64,000 nucleotides of DNA from Acidimicrobiaceae bacterium (GCA_947446815.1 CANFGT010000005.1:62001-126000), one strand, 5' to 3'; positions 8,691 through 18,069 are shown, counted from the first letter of the stretch. The notes: a model not told the origin generated them from the sequence alone. A program made the numbers and translations.

Positions 8691-9506
8691 TTAGAACTGA
8701 GGTGGGCGCTTCTCGCGCAATGCTGCGACACCTTCGCGATATTCCGCAGTCTGTGTTGCATCGTTGATCAGTGCAATTGATTCGTCAATCGATGCACCCA
8801 AGGAATGGCGTACATAGTCACGGTAGATCTGAGCCTTTGTCGTCGTAACAGCATGGGGGCCGGTAGAAACCGACACTTTGTGTGCCCACTCCTGAGCCAT
8901 GCGCAATGCACCGGCGCCATCCTCAGCAACTCCATTCCACAAACCCCAGTCGCGAGTTTCTTCGCCTGTGAACACTCGGCCAGACAACAGCAAATCATTT
9001 GCCCGTGTCATTCCGATGAGTCGAGGCAATGTCCAGCTCATGCCGTATTCCGCAGGAAGACCCAACTTTGGGGCAGCTGTCGTGCACTTCGCTGTTGCGC
9101 TAATAAAGCGAAGATCGCAGAACAATGGCAATGCAAGTCCGATGCCAGCACACGCGCCATTGATGGCAGCAATGACTGGCACACGTAGTCCGAAGTGCCA
9201 CGCAAGGTCATGATCAAACTCGGACGGAAGATTCGTGCCCGGGTTTGCAACGCTCACACTTTCGCCTGGGTCGTATCCGCCGCGCTCGGCATGCCCCGCA
9301 AGTGCTTCAGAATCTCCGCCAACACAGAACGTCTTTCCTTCACCGGTGACGATGATGGCGCGAATATTCATATCGGCATCAAGCGAAGCCATTGCCTTTT
9401 TATATTCAGCGTGCATGCGCCCTGTCCACGCGTTGGCGCGATGAGGGCGATTCAAAGAAACTGTGGCGACATGTCCTTCAATAGCGACGAGGACTGTTTC
9501 GCTCAT
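8691..9506 (-). CDS. Enoyl-CoA hydratase/isomerase family protein
   Basis: A 271-residue crotonase-fold protein. It shows ANAWTGRMHAEYK, the oxyanion-hole segment KTFCVGGDSEAL and a second block AINGACAGIGLALPLFCDLR, followed by PKLGLPAEYGMSWTLPRLIG. Asp and Glu residues in these blocks (GGDS and LPAEYG) fit a hydratase or isomerase. It is the last gene of a minus-strand operon (EttA, small membrane protein, phosphatase, hydratase) in which successive genes overlap by one to four bases. Its ATG at 9504-9506 overlaps the upstream stop. The substrate is unknown. Confidence 0.85.
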   Translation of the reverse strand: MSETVLVAIEGHVATVSLNRPHRANAWTGRMHAEYKKAMASLDADMNIRAIIVTGEGKTFCVGGDSEALAGHAERGGYDPGESVSVANPGTNLPSEFDHDLAWHFGLRVPVIAAINGACAGIGLALPLFCDLRFISATAKCTTAAPKLGLPAEYGMSWTLPRLIGMTRANDLLLSGRVFTGEETRDWGLWNGVAEDGAGALRMAQEWAHKVSVSTGPHAVTTTKAQIYRDYVRHSLGASIDESIALINDATQTAEYREGVAALREKRPPQF

Positions 9507-10288
9507 CGTGGGTCACGTCCCCAGATGGCATGGAGGATTGCATCGGTGTACTCAGGGCGACAGACAAAGAAGTCGGGCAACCATGTATCGGCATCGTTGT
9601 AGATGAGAGGGGAGCCATCAATACGACTTGCATGCAACCCTGCGGCCATTGCAACTCCTGCTGGCGCAGCAGAGTCCCATTGGTGCATGCCGCCATCGTG
9701 CACATAGATATCTGCTTCACCCATGACAATCGACATTGCTTTGGCGCCTGCACTGCCCAAACGATATGCATCACAGTCAAGGCCTTCCGACACCAATACT
9801 GCGGCATATGGTGCGCGATTGCGTGAGGTCACAAGGCGAGGCTTCAGGCCTTCTTTTGGCGGCACAACTGGTGCGGGTGAAGTAGAGAACACGGTGTCGA
9901 TGCTGGGCAATGAAACCGCTGCGGCTGTCAATGCTGTTTCTTCCCACAATGCAATGTGCACTGCCCAGTCGGCGCGTCCTTCGCCGTATTCGTTGGTGCC
10001 ATCTAGAGGGTCCACAATCCACACACGTGGTGCACCGACTCTCTTGCGATTGTCGAAACCTTCTTCGGATAACACAGCATCGGCGGGACGTAAAGCACCG
10101 AAGGCCTTCATTAGAAACTCGTGGGCCACCATGTCGCCAGAATCTTTGAGTTGCCACACGGTGGTGCCGCGCTCGATTTGTTCTTCACGATGACGATCAA
10201 GCAACACGCCTGTATGGCGTGCTAACTCAGTTGCAAGATCGGAATCGGACAAGCCCTCCCAGGATGCGAAGAGCTTGTCGTCGTTCAT
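9503..10288 (-). CDS. Inositol monophosphatase-family phosphatase (CysQ-like)
   Basis: A 261-residue Mg-dependent phosphatase of the FIG superfamily. Metal-binding blocks are visible: LSEEGFD, the signature IVDPLDGTNEYGEG and, near the C-terminus, HQWDSAAPAGVAMAAG. The NEYGEG variant after DPLDGT resembles 3'(2'),5'-bisphosphate nucleotidases (CysQ, pAp hydrolysis) more than inositol monophosphatase proper, but fructose-1,6-bisphosphatase or histidinol-phosphatase activity cannot be excluded. It overlaps both neighbours by four bases, so translation is probably coupled within the operon. Confidence 0.8.
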   Translation of the reverse strand: MNDDKLFASWEGLSDSDLATELARHTGVLLDRHREEQIERGTTVWQLKDSGDMVAHEFLMKAFGALRPADAVLSEEGFDNRKRVGAPRVWIVDPLDGTNEYGEGRADWAVHIALWEETALTAAAVSLPSIDTVFSTSPAPVVPPKEGLKPRLVTSRNRAPYAAVLVSEGLDCDAYRLGSAGAKAMSIVMGEADIYVHDGGMHQWDSAAPAGVAMAAGLHASRIDGSPLIYNDADTWLPDFFVCRPEYTDAILHAIWGRDPR

Positions 10289-10602
10289 TCTTGACCGCGT
10301 ACCAAACTCATTGATTCGCGTACCAAATTGCGTACATCTGTTTCATCAGCTCCGGCTTCCACCAACATGCGGATGCGTTGCTCCACACGTTCCGCGACAA
10401 CATCGTCGAACACATCCAGGCGTCGTGTCGAAGTTGCGGCCGATACAGCCATGAAAATGATTGCTGCTACTGCAGAAATCATTCCGAACGTGAGCACCCA
10501 ACCCTCGTTGTTCCCCGCAATCGAAGAAATGATGAGCGCGGGGATGCCCGCAATCATCAATGTGATGCAGGAAACACGAATGAGCTTGAGTGACGTATGC
10601 AT
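10285..10602 (-). CDS. Small membrane protein with two transmembrane helices
   Basis: A 105-residue protein not recognised as a named family. Two hydrophobic segments are visible (about residues 10-30 and 36-58), followed by a charged C-terminal half (VAERVEQRIRMLVEAGADETDVRNLVRE) that looks like an amphipathic helix with Asp/Glu/Arg repeats. It sits between the EttA gene (one-base overlap) and the phosphatase gene (four-base overlap). The tight overlaps argue that it is real. It is probably an inner-membrane protein with a cytoplasmic tail. Confidence 0.6.
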   Translation of the reverse strand: MHTSLKLIRVSCITLMIAGIPALIISSIAGNNEGWVLTFGMISAVAAIIFMAVSAATSTRRLDVFDDVVAERVEQRIRMLVEAGADETDVRNLVRESMSLVRGQE

Positions 10603-12278
10603 TAGCGGGCGAGCGGCTTGTACTTAATGCGGTGTGGCTGTTCAGCTGCGGAACCAAGTTCCTTGCGACGCCATAATTCGTACTCAGAGAAGTTGCCTTC
10701 AAACCAACGCACTTGACTGTCACCTTCGAATGCAAGCACGTGCGTTGCAATGCGGTCAAGGAACCAGCGGTCGTGGCTGATGACTACTGCGCATCCAGGG
10801 AACTGTTCAAGAGCATCTTCCAATGCGCGCAATGTGTCAACGTCGAGGTCGTTCGTTGGTTCGTCCAAGAGCAAGACGTTGCCACCGCGCTTCAAAACTT
10901 TTGCAAGGTGAACACGGTTGCGTTCGCCACCAGAGAGATCGCCAACAAGTTTCTGTTGATCAGCACCCTTGAAGTTGAAGCTTGCAACGTAGGCACGACC
11001 ATGAATTTCACGTCCACCTACTTTCATGTGTTCAACACCTTCAGTGATCTCTTCGTACACGGTCTTTGCAGGGTCGAGTGAGTCGCGGTTCTGGTCGACA
11101 TAGCTGAGCTGGACTGTGTCTCCAACGGTGACGGTGCCCGAGTCGGGTGCTTGTTGACCCGTGAGCATTGCAAACAATGTTGACTTACCTGCGCCGTTGG
11201 GGCCGATGATGCCAACGATGCCTGCAGGGGGCAATGAGAACGACAAGTTCTCAATCAAGAGTCGATCGCCGAATCCTTTTGACAGGTTCTCCACATTGAT
11301 GACGTTGTCACCAAGACGTGGTCCAGCAGGAATATTGATTTCTAACTTGTCAGGTCCACGCTCGGATGCCATTGCCTCTGCATGCAACTTGTCGTAGGCG
11401 GCAAGACGAGCCTTACCTTTTGCCTGACGCGCCTTGGGAGACATCTTGACCCACTCAAGTTCGCGCTGCAGTGTGCGTTGACGATTGTCGCTCTGTTTGT
11501 CTTCGGCATCAAGTCGTGCTTGTTTCTGTTCCAACCATGAGGTGTAGTTGCCCTCGAAGGGGAAACCACGACCGCGGTCAAGCTCGAGAATCCAGCTGGC
11601 AACGTTGTCGAGGAAGTAACGGTCGTGCGTAATCGCCACGACGGTGCCAGGGTATTCCTTGAGGAAGCGCTCCAGCCAGTCGACGGACTCCGCGTCCAAG
11701 TGGTTAGTGGGTTCGTCCAAGAGAAGAAGATCGGGGCGAGAAAGAAGCAAGCGACACAGCGCAACACGGCGGCGCTCACCGCCAGACAACTTGGTGACGT
11801 CGGCGTCGTTCGGAGGGCAACGCAGTGCGTCCATGGCAATTTCCACGTTGCGGTCGAGGCTCCAAGCATCGGCAGCGGCGATCTTGTCTTCAAGCTCGGC
11901 CTGCATCGCACCGACTTTTTCGTAATCGGCATCGGGGTCTGCCCACATGGCCATGACCTCGTCGTATCGAGCAAGCATGTCGCGGATGGGTGCAACGCCA
12001 TCCATGACATTGCCGAGAACATCCTTGGTGGGGTCGAGCTGTGGTTCCTGCTCGAGAAGGCCCACTGTGAACCCTGGGGTGAGACGAGCCTCGCCGGTAT
12101 ATCCGTCGTCGATTCCAGCCATAATCCGCAACAGGCTGGACTTACCGCTGCCGTTCGAGCCGATAACGCCGATTTTGGCGCCCGGATAGAAGGAGAGCGA
12201 GATGTTCTCAAGAATTGTGCGGTCAGGCGGATAGAACCGCGCCAGCTTGTAACAGGTGTAAATGAACTCGTGCGCCAT
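10602..12278 (-). CDS. ettA: ABC-F translational throttle EttA
   Basis: A 558-residue soluble ABC-F ATPase with two nucleotide-binding domains. Walker A GSNGSGKSS lies near residue 40 with signature LSGGERRRVALCRLLL; the second Walker A GPNGAGKST lies near 357 with signature LSGGERNRVHLAKVL. The linker between them carries the tRNA-interacting region. The N-terminus MAHEFIYTCYKLARFYPP is characteristic of EttA, which binds the ribosomal E site and gates the first elongation step according to ATP/ADP. It is the first gene of the four-gene minus-strand operon. TAACCT lies nine bases before the ATG, suggesting a leaderless or very short leader. Confidence 0.93.
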   Translation of the reverse strand: MAHEFIYTCYKLARFYPPDRTILENISLSFYPGAKIGVIGSNGSGKSSLLRIMAGIDDGYTGEARLTPGFTVGLLEQEPQLDPTKDVLGNVMDGVAPIRDMLARYDEVMAMWADPDADYEKVGAMQAELEDKIAAADAWSLDRNVEIAMDALRCPPNDADVTKLSGGERRRVALCRLLLSRPDLLLLDEPTNHLDAESVDWLERFLKEYPGTVVAITHDRYFLDNVASWILELDRGRGFPFEGNYTSWLEQKQARLDAEDKQSDNRQRTLQRELEWVKMSPKARQAKGKARLAAYDKLHAEAMASERGPDKLEINIPAGPRLGDNVINVENLSKGFGDRLLIENLSFSLPPAGIVGIIGPNGAGKSTLFAMLTGQQAPDSGTVTVGDTVQLSYVDQNRDSLDPAKTVYEEITEGVEHMKVGGREIHGRAYVASFNFKGADQQKLVGDLSGGERNRVHLAKVLKRGGNVLLLDEPTNDLDVDTLRALEDALEQFPGCAVVISHDRWFLDRIATHVLAFEGDSQVRWFEGNFSEYELWRRKELGSAAEQPHRIKYKPLAR

Positions 12279-12385
12279 GGTGATTGAAGGTTAGTTCGGG
12301 GAGGTTGATTCCACCCTTCCCATGCTCTGTCGGGGTAACTTGATGCGTGTGCCCGCCTCGGGCGCTGACACAAGGGGATTTTCTA

Positions 12386-13156
12386 ATGACCGCAACCAAT
12401 TGGCTGACTGCAGACCTATTGCATGAATTCTGGTTCCGTTACCTGCATGTTCTTGCAGGTATTACGTGGATCGGTTTTCTCTACTACTTCAACTTGGTGC
12501 AGGTTCCTGGCTTGGCCGCATATGGCGACGAAGGCAAGGCACGCAACATCACCATCACGCAGATCGCTACTCGCGCATTGTGGTGGTTCCGTTGGGCAGC
12601 AGTGGCAACACTTGGCTCGGGTCTCCTTCTTGCAGGTGTCCCAAGCGGATACATGAAGAACTTCATGAACCACACCGGTGATGACCTTGGTCTCAATGGT
12701 GGAAATGCAGCGATTGCATTGGGAATGATCCTGGGAACAACCATGGCTGCAAACGTGTGGATGGTCATCTGGAAAAACCAGAAGGTCGTCATTGCAAATG
12801 CAACCAATGTGCTTGCCGGCGGCGAAGCAAATCCTGATGCTGCAACTTCAGGTCGTCGCGCAATGCTCGCATCGCGCCAGAACATGATTTTTTCTGTGTC
12901 AATGCTCTTCATGATGGTGGGCGCAGCTCACTTCTTTGAGCAAGTCACAATGGCTTCTTCAGGAAATGCATCAACATACGTAGCAATCACAGTCGTGATT
13001 GCAGCACTCTTCCAGTTGAACGCTCTCGGTAAGTTCGGTGGCATCAAGGCTGGCAACAAGATGTTGTTGCCATACGAAAGCCACAAGAATGCGATCATCA
13101 CATCGTTCATTCTCTTGGCTGTGAACTTGATTCTCGCCATCGTTCTTCTCGGATAA
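12386..13156 (+). CDS. PuuD-like (urate oxidase N-terminal domain) membrane protein
   Basis: A 256-residue integral membrane protein with about six hydrophobic helices (roughly 17-38, 63-83, 105-128, 165-185, 199-219 and 235-255). The opening FWFRYLHVLAGITWIGFLYYF matches the membrane domain of the PuuD urate hydroxylase family, whose full-length members carry a C-terminal cytochrome c domain. That domain is absent here: the protein ends in the last helix and no CxxCH is present. ATG 12386 is preferred over the upstream in-frame start at 12347 because AAGGGGA precedes it. Urate oxidation is unproven; no purine-degradation genes lie nearby. A strong hairpin follows the gene. Confidence 0.7.
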   Translation: MTATNWLTADLLHEFWFRYLHVLAGITWIGFLYYFNLVQVPGLAAYGDEGKARNITITQIATRALWWFRWAAVATLGSGLLLAGVPSGYMKNFMNHTGDDLGLNGGNAAIALGMILGTTMAANVWMVIWKNQKVVIANATNVLAGGEANPDAATSGRRAMLASRQNMIFSVSMLFMMVGAAHFFEQVTMASSGNASTYVAITVVIAALFQLNALGKFGGIKAGNKMLLPYESHKNAIITSFILLAVNLILAIVLLG

Positions 13157-13173
13157 ATCACGAATTAAAAGTG

Positions 13174-13202
13174 AAAGGGCCGCCCCAATGGGGCGGCCCT
13201 TT
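13174..13202. terminator. Bidirectional rho-independent terminator
   Basis: A 13-base perfect inverted repeat AAAGGGCCGCCCC/GGGGCGGCCCTTT with an AAT loop. It has T-runs on one strand and A-runs on the other, so it can serve both the PuuD-like gene from the left and the cupredoxin gene from the right. Confidence 0.9.
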
Positions 13203-13226
13203 TGCGTTCCTTGGAACTAATTCGAG

Positions 13227-13598
13227 TTACTCAACAGTGAGCGTTGCCTTCATGTTGCTGTGGCCAGGCACGTCGCAGAGCACCGTGTACACGCCGGGTT
13301 CCAGGGTGACCGATGCAGAATCGACGGTGCCCTTTTGAGCGACTACCAATTTGAAGTTGGCCACTTTGATGTTGTCCTTCGCGAGGATCAACGTGTGTCG
13401 AACCGAATCAGAATTGGAATATCCGATGACAACCTCGCCAGCTTTCACGGGGCCGTATTCCTTTGCATCAAATCGCAGTGATGGAACAGCCTTAATCACG
13501 AAAGCACCGGCTGGAAGGGTCTCGGCTGGGGCACTAGAGCCACCACCGCACGAGGCAAGGAGGCCGATAGCTGCAATGAGGGGGAGTACGCGCTTCAT
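13227..13598 (-). CDS. Cupredoxin-domain lipoprotein
   Basis: A 123-residue secreted blue-copper-type protein. The signal peptide MKRVLPLIAAIGLLASC ends in a lipobox, predicting lipid attachment at Cys17. The mature part is a small plastocyanin-like fold with type-1 copper ligands apparent at His68, Cys108, His113 and Met116 (the C-x4-H-x2-M pattern). It could shuttle electrons or bind copper at the outer face of the membrane. ATG 13598 is chosen over longer frames because it starts the signal peptide and has TAAATT seven bases upstream. It is convergent with the PuuD-like gene. Confidence 0.85.
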   Translation of the reverse strand: MKRVLPLIAAIGLLASCGGGSSAPAETLPAGAFVIKAVPSLRFDAKEYGPVKAGEVVIGYSNSDSVRHTLILAKDNIKVANFKLVVAQKGTVDSASVTLEPGVYTVLCDVPGHSNMKATLTVE

Positions 13599-13605
13599 GA
13601 GACCG

Positions 13606-13611
13606 AATTTA
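13606..13611 (-). promoter_or_regulatory. Putative -10 element of the cupredoxin gene
   Basis: TAAATT on the minus strand, seven bases before the ATG at 13598, with no ribosome-binding site between; another member of the leaderless set. Confidence 0.5.
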
Positions 13612-13742
13612 CTGCCCGAAGTGTGGATAAAGGACGACTGAGGGAGACCTGAGAAGTACCATCGGTCACGCGGACAATGGCGTCCGTGGTGCCTTGCCCA
13701 GGCGCCCCACCGCCCATGAGGGCAAGGAACTAAGGCATCAAC

Positions 13743-16700
13743 ATGGCTGATCTCGCTGACCGCACGCAAGACTTCGGAGCTAATTCATGGCTCGTTGAAG
13801 AGATGTATGAACAATTCCGTGCAGATCCCACATCCGTGAGCGAGGCATGGCGCGAGTTTTTCAGCGACTATCGCAGTGCGAATAATGGTGCACCTGCAGC
13901 AGCACCAGCACCGGCAGTTGCAGTACCCGCTGCCATCCCGGCATCTTCTGCTCCTGTTGCAACCACTCCAGCTGCAGCGCCCGCTGCGCCTGCCGCAAGT
14001 GGTGCAGTCGCAGTTCCTATTCCTGAAGGCGTCACGCCAGAACCGATTCGAGGAGTTGGTGCAGCCATTGTCACCAACATGGAAAAGAGCCTCACAGTTC
14101 CGACCGCTACTTCGTTCCGTAATGTTCCTGCTCGCTTGTTGGAAGTGAACCGTAAGCAAATCAACGATTACCGCTCACGCCATGGAATGAGCAAGGTCTC
14201 GTTTACGCACATCATTGCGCACGCCATTGTGCGTGCTATCGCCGACACCGTTCCCAACATGCGCAATGCGTTCACTGTTGATGCAGCGGGCAAGCCCATG
14301 ATCATTCGTAACCCGCACGTCAATGTTGGCCTCGCTGTCGACGTTGATAAGGGTGACGGCACGCGCAACTTGGTGGTGCCTGTTCTTCGTGACGCAGACA
14401 CACTTGATTTCGCGGGATTCCTCGTTGCGTATGACGAGATCATTCGCAAAGTGAAGAACAACAAACTCACGATTGCTGATTTCCAGGGCGCAAACGTGTC
14501 CATCACTAACCCGGGCACCATTGGCACGGTGCAGTCCGTGCCACGCCTCATGCCTGGTCAGGGCGTCATTGTGGGAGTGGGCAGCATTGATTACCCCGCA
14601 GAGTTCCAAGGTGCAGACGAAACCAACTTGAACGCTCTCGGTGTGTCCAAGGTTGTGACAATCACGAGCACATATGACCACCGCATCATTCAAGGTGCAG
14701 AGAGTGGCATGTTCTTGAAGCGCGTGCACGAGTTGTTGCTCGGCGAGAGCGGGTTCTACGACAACATTTTCCGCAGCCTTGAGATTCCATACCAAGCAGT
14801 GCAGTGGTCTTCTGACGTTTCGCCAATGAATCGTGAAGAAACGATGATGCACAAGCAGATGCAGGTCAGCTTGCTCGTTCGTTCACACCGCGTGCGTGGT
14901 CACCTCATTGCAGACCTCGACCCCTTGCGCTGGAAGGAACCAAAGCTTCCTCGCGATCTTGACCCGCAGCATTACGGCCTCACTATTTGGGATCTTGAAC
15001 GCGAGTTCCTGACCGGTGGAGTCGCTGGCAGTAGCAAGATGAAGCTTGATGAACTTCTCGGAGTTCTTCGCGATGCGTACTGCCGGACTATTGGTGTTGA
15101 GTACATGCACATCCAGGACACGGAGGAGCAGCGTTGGCTTCAGTCAAAGATGGAAGGCGTTACATATACGCCGACCCTCGACAAGAAGTTGCGCATTCTT
15201 GAGCGTTTGAATGCTGCAGAAGCGTTCGAGAAGTTCTTGGCAACAAAGTACGTCGGCACCAAGCGTTTCGGTCTTGAAGGTGCAGAGTCAATGATTCCAA
15301 TCATTGATGAACTGCTGTGTTCTTCAGCGGATGATGGCATGGACAGCATGGTCTTTGGTATGCCGCACCGTGGACGCCTCAACATGCTCGTCAATGTGAT
15401 GGGCAAGGATTACAAACAACTCTTCAAAGAATTTGAAGGTCATCTGAGCGCCGATTCTGTGCAGGGAAGTGGCGACGTGAAGTACCACCTTGGTGCACAC
15501 GGCACATACACGGCTGCATCGGGTAACACCATCGACATTGAACTTGCTGCAAACCCAAGCCACCTCGAGACCGTCAATGGTGTTGTGTTGGGCATGGTGC
15601 GTGCAAAGCAAGACAGCATTCAGCCTGCGATGGCGTACAGCGTTGTCCCTGTTCTTATGCATGGTGACGCGGCCTTCGCTGGCCAAGGCATCGTGTACGA
15701 AGGCCTTGCGATGAGCGACATCAACGGTTATCGCGTTGGTGGCACGATCCACCTCGTCGTGAATAACCAAATTGGTTTCACGACCGCGCCACAGTTTGCA
15801 CGTTCCTCCATCTATGCAACAGATGTTGCGAAGACAGTGCAGGCGCCAATCTTCCATGTCAATGGTGATGATCCAGAGGCATGTGTGCGTGTTGCGCGTC
15901 TTGCATACGAGTACCGCCAGAAGTTCCACAAGGACGTCGTCATCGACATGGTGTGTTACCGCTTGCATGGTCACAATGAAGGTGACGATCCGAGCTACAC
16001 GCAGCCACTGATGTACAAGGCGATTGCCGAGAAGCGCAGTGTCCGCAAGTTGTATGTCGAACATCTCGTGAAGCGTGGCGATATCAGTCTTGAAGTTGCT
16101 GAACAAACATTGCAGGACTACCAAGGCAAGCTGCAGTCAGCTCTTGATGACACACGTCAGAATCCCCCTGCAAAGGTGAAAGCCGCAAAGCCTCCTGTGC
16201 CTGTTGGTGTGTTGCCGCCGGCAAATACCGCAATCAGCAAGGAATTGCTGGAGCGGATCTTCTACCAACTCACCAACTATCCAGAGGGCTTTCACCCTCA
16301 TCCAAAGTTGGTGCGTCAGTTTGAAGCTCGTGAAAAGGCCTATCAAGCAGACGGTGATTTTGAGTGGGCAGTCGGCGAAGCACTTGCAATCGGTTCATTG
16401 CTCTCCGAAGGTTTCGATGTTCGTTTGTCCGGTGAGGACTCACGCCGCGGAACTTTCAGTCATCGTCATGCGTCACTTGTGGATGTGGAGACCGAAGAGA
16501 CCTTCCTTCCGCTGAAGCATGTTCCTGGCGCAACTGGTCATTTCTGGGTCTACGACTCATTGTTGTCGGAATATGCAGTTCTCGGATTCGAATACGGATA
16601 CTCCTACGCCAACCGCAATTCGCTCGTGATGTGGGAAGGCCAGTTCGGCGACTTCGTCAACGGCGCACAGATTGTGATTGACCAGTATTTGGTCGCTGCA

Positions 16701-17387
16701 GAAGACAAGTGGAAGCAAGAGAACGGTCTCGTATTGTTGTTGCCACACGGCTTTGAAGGCCAAGGTCCGGAACACTCCAGCGCCCGCATCGAGCGTTTCT
16801 TGCAGATGTGTGCGGAAGACAATATTCAAGTTGTCAACGCAACGACATCTGCGCAGTACTTCCACGTATTACGCCGCCAACTTCATCGCGAAATTCGTAA
16901 GCCATTGGTGATCTTTACACCGAAGGCTCCATTGCGTATGAAGGAAAGCCGCTCTCACGTCAGCGAGTTCACTTCAGGGTCATTCCAGGAAGTACTGGAT
17001 GATCCACGCGTGACAGACAAGAACGCTGTGAAGCGGATTGTGCTGTGCAGTGGCAAGGTGGCCCATGATGCAATGTCAGAGCGCGACAAGCGCAATGCAG
17101 CTGCAGCAGTGGTGCGCGTTGAGCAGTTGTATCCGTTCCCGATTGACCAGATCAACGAAGTCATCTCGCGTTATCCAAATGCGAAGGAAATCGTGTGGTT
17201 GCAAGAAGAGCCAGAGAATATGGGTCCATGGCACTTCGTGGAACACCTCATCTGGCGCGTGAAGGAACGCGGTTTTGATCTTCGTCATGTTGCTCGTGTG
17301 CCTTCAGGCAGCCCTGCAACTGGCTCAAAGGCGATTCACGACCAGGAACTCGCAGACCTCATGGATGAAACGTTCGCCGGCCTCTAA
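13743..17387 (+). CDS. kgd: Multifunctional 2-oxoglutarate decarboxylase/dehydrogenase Kgd (E2-E1 fusion)
   Basis: A 1214-residue actinobacterial-type fusion. Residues 1-40 (FGANSWLVEEMYEQFRADP) form the small N-terminal E1-like helix region. Residues 45-95 are an Ala/Pro linker. About 100-345 is the E2 succinyltransferase core without a lipoyl domain, ending in the active-site block TYDHRIIQGAESG. From about 365 to the end is the thiamine-diphosphate E1 part, with MPHRGRLNML, the GDAAFAGQG cofactor segment and HGFEGQGPEHSS. It decarboxylates 2-oxoglutarate in the TCA cycle and works with shared E2/E3 components to make succinyl-CoA. The length is close to mycobacterial Kgd. GarA-type regulation is known in mycobacteria but not visible here. 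It stands alone with no operon partners. Confidence 0.95.
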   Translation: MADLADRTQDFGANSWLVEEMYEQFRADPTSVSEAWREFFSDYRSANNGAPAAAPAPAVAVPAAIPASSAPVATTPAAAPAAPAASGAVAVPIPEGVTPEPIRGVGAAIVTNMEKSLTVPTATSFRNVPARLLEVNRKQINDYRSRHGMSKVSFTHIIAHAIVRAIADTVPNMRNAFTVDAAGKPMIIRNPHVNVGLAVDVDKGDGTRNLVVPVLRDADTLDFAGFLVAYDEIIRKVKNNKLTIADFQGANVSITNPGTIGTVQSVPRLMPGQGVIVGVGSIDYPAEFQGADETNLNALGVSKVVTITSTYDHRIIQGAESGMFLKRVHELLLGESGFYDNIFRSLEIPYQAVQWSSDVSPMNREETMMHKQMQVSLLVRSHRVRGHLIADLDPLRWKEPKLPRDLDPQHYGLTIWDLEREFLTGGVAGSSKMKLDELLGVLRDAYCRTIGVEYMHIQDTEEQRWLQSKMEGVTYTPTLDKKLRILERLNAAEAFEKFLATKYVGTKRFGLEGAESMIPIIDELLCSSADDGMDSMVFGMPHRGRLNMLVNVMGKDYKQLFKEFEGHLSADSVQGSGDVKYHLGAHGTYTAASGNTIDIELAANPSHLETVNGVVLGMVRAKQDSIQPAMAYSVVPVLMHGDAAFAGQGIVYEGLAMSDINGYRVGGTIHLVVNNQIGFTTAPQFARSSIYATDVAKTVQAPIFHVNGDDPEACVRVARLAYEYRQKFHKDVVIDMVCYRLHGHNEGDDPSYTQPLMYKAIAEKRSVRKLYVEHLVKRGDISLEVAEQTLQDYQGKLQSALDDTRQNPPAKVKAAKPPVPVGVLPPANTAISKELLERIFYQLTNYPEGFHPHPKLVRQFEAREKAYQADGDFEWAVGEALAIGSLLSEGFDVRLSGEDSRRGTFSHRHASLVDVETEETFLPLKHVPGATGHFWVYDSLLSEYAVLGFEYGYSYANRNSLVMWEGQFGDFVNGAQIVIDQYLVAAEDKWKQENGLVLLLPHGFEGQGPEHSSARIERFLQMCAEDNIQVVNATTSAQYFHVLRRQLHREIRKPLVIFTPKAPLRMKESRSHVSEFTSGSFQEVLDDPRVTDKNAVKRIVLCSGKVAHDAMSERDKRNAAAAVVRVEQLYPFPIDQINEVISRYPNAKEIVWLQEEPENMGPWHFVEHLIWRVKERGFDLRHVARVPSGSPATGSKAIHDQELADLMDETFAGL

Positions 17388-17414
17388 GACCGCGACGTTT
17401 CGTTACACAAATAG

Positions 17415-18056
17415 TTAGAACTGCAGGCCTAGATGGCCTGACAATTCTTTCAGTGCGATTGTTGGGTCGCCCACTTTGATCGTGCGCATTCCCATGGCTG
17501 CTGCGGTCTTCAAGTTGATGCCAAGGTCATCGAGGAACACACATTCGGTGGGCTGCACTTCAAGAAGTTCGCATGCAATCTCGTAGAAGCGTGGCTCTGG
17601 TTTGCGGCAACCCACTTTGCTGCTTTCCACAACATGATGAAACTTGTGCATAATGTCGGCGACCTCGGCTTGACGAGGGGTTGGCTCGGGTGAAACCACG
17701 ACAACATTGTTGGTGAGGCACGCCATGAGAAAGCCCGCCTCTTTCACCATGTCGAGTGCGCGCACCATTGCAGGACGTACATCGCCAGAGAGAAGTGCGA
17801 GCACATCGGCGCCGGGGATGCGGTGTCCGAGCGATTCGCTCTCAGCGGCAAACAGCGCATCAAATTCAGTTGGGGTGACATCGTTGCGCTCCAAAAGGGC
17901 CCAGGCATTGCTGTCAGGGTTTTGGGCATTCACGGTGCGAATGATGTCTTGAGGGAGACCTCGGTCAGCCTCGTAGCGGTTGAAGGCTTCGAAGGGGCTG
18001 GAGAGGATCACCCCGCCAAAGTCCCAGAGAACGGCGCGAATGGGCTGATGTGTCAC
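17415..18056 (-). CDS. HAD-superfamily hydrolase (subfamily IA, ACAD10/epoxide-hydrolase N-terminal type)
   Basis: A 213-residue HAD hydrolase. Motif I is VLWDFGGVILSSPFEAF, where Gly replaces the second Asp of DxD as in ACAD10/dehalogenase relatives. Motif II is LTNN, the Lys block is KVGCRKPEPRFYE, and motif IV is VFLDDLGINLK. GTG 18056 is chosen because TAATCT lies seven bases before it and the conserved fold begins here; the frame stays open further upstream but would overlap the divergent gene's start. The altered motif I makes ordinary phosphatase activity less certain. It is divergent from the NYN gene and convergent with kgd. Confidence 0.82.
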   Translation of the reverse strand: MTHQPIRAVLWDFGGVILSSPFEAFNRYEADRGLPQDIIRTVNAQNPDSNAWALLERNDVTPTEFDALFAAESESLGHRIPGADVLALLSGDVRPAMVRALDMVKEAGFLMACLTNNVVVVSPEPTPRQAEVADIMHKFHHVVESSKVGCRKPEPRFYEIACELLEVQPTECVFLDDLGINLKTAAAMGMRTIKVGDPTIALKELSGHLGLQF

Positions 18057-18063
18057 GCACAGC

Positions 18064-18069
18064 AGATTA
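18064..18069 (-). promoter_or_regulatory. Putative -10 element of the HAD hydrolase gene
   Basis: TAATCT on the minus strand, seven bases before the GTG at 18056, without a ribosome-binding site. It decides the start of the gene. Confidence 0.5.

Noticed and set aside
11342-12373. 343-codon minus-strand frame over the first half of ettA
   Set aside because: Same strand, different frame from EttA, whose Walker and signature motifs are intact; the shifted product is low in complexity.
13743-14040. Ala/Pro-rich start of Kgd as a frameshifted lipoyl domain
   Set aside because: The length and order match the known actinobacterial Kgd linker; no lipoyl Lys motif is found in any frame.
14175-16124. 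Two long minus-strand frames (225 and 266 codons) opposite kgd
   Set aside because: Both are shadows of the conserved E2 and E1 domains of Kgd, without start signals.
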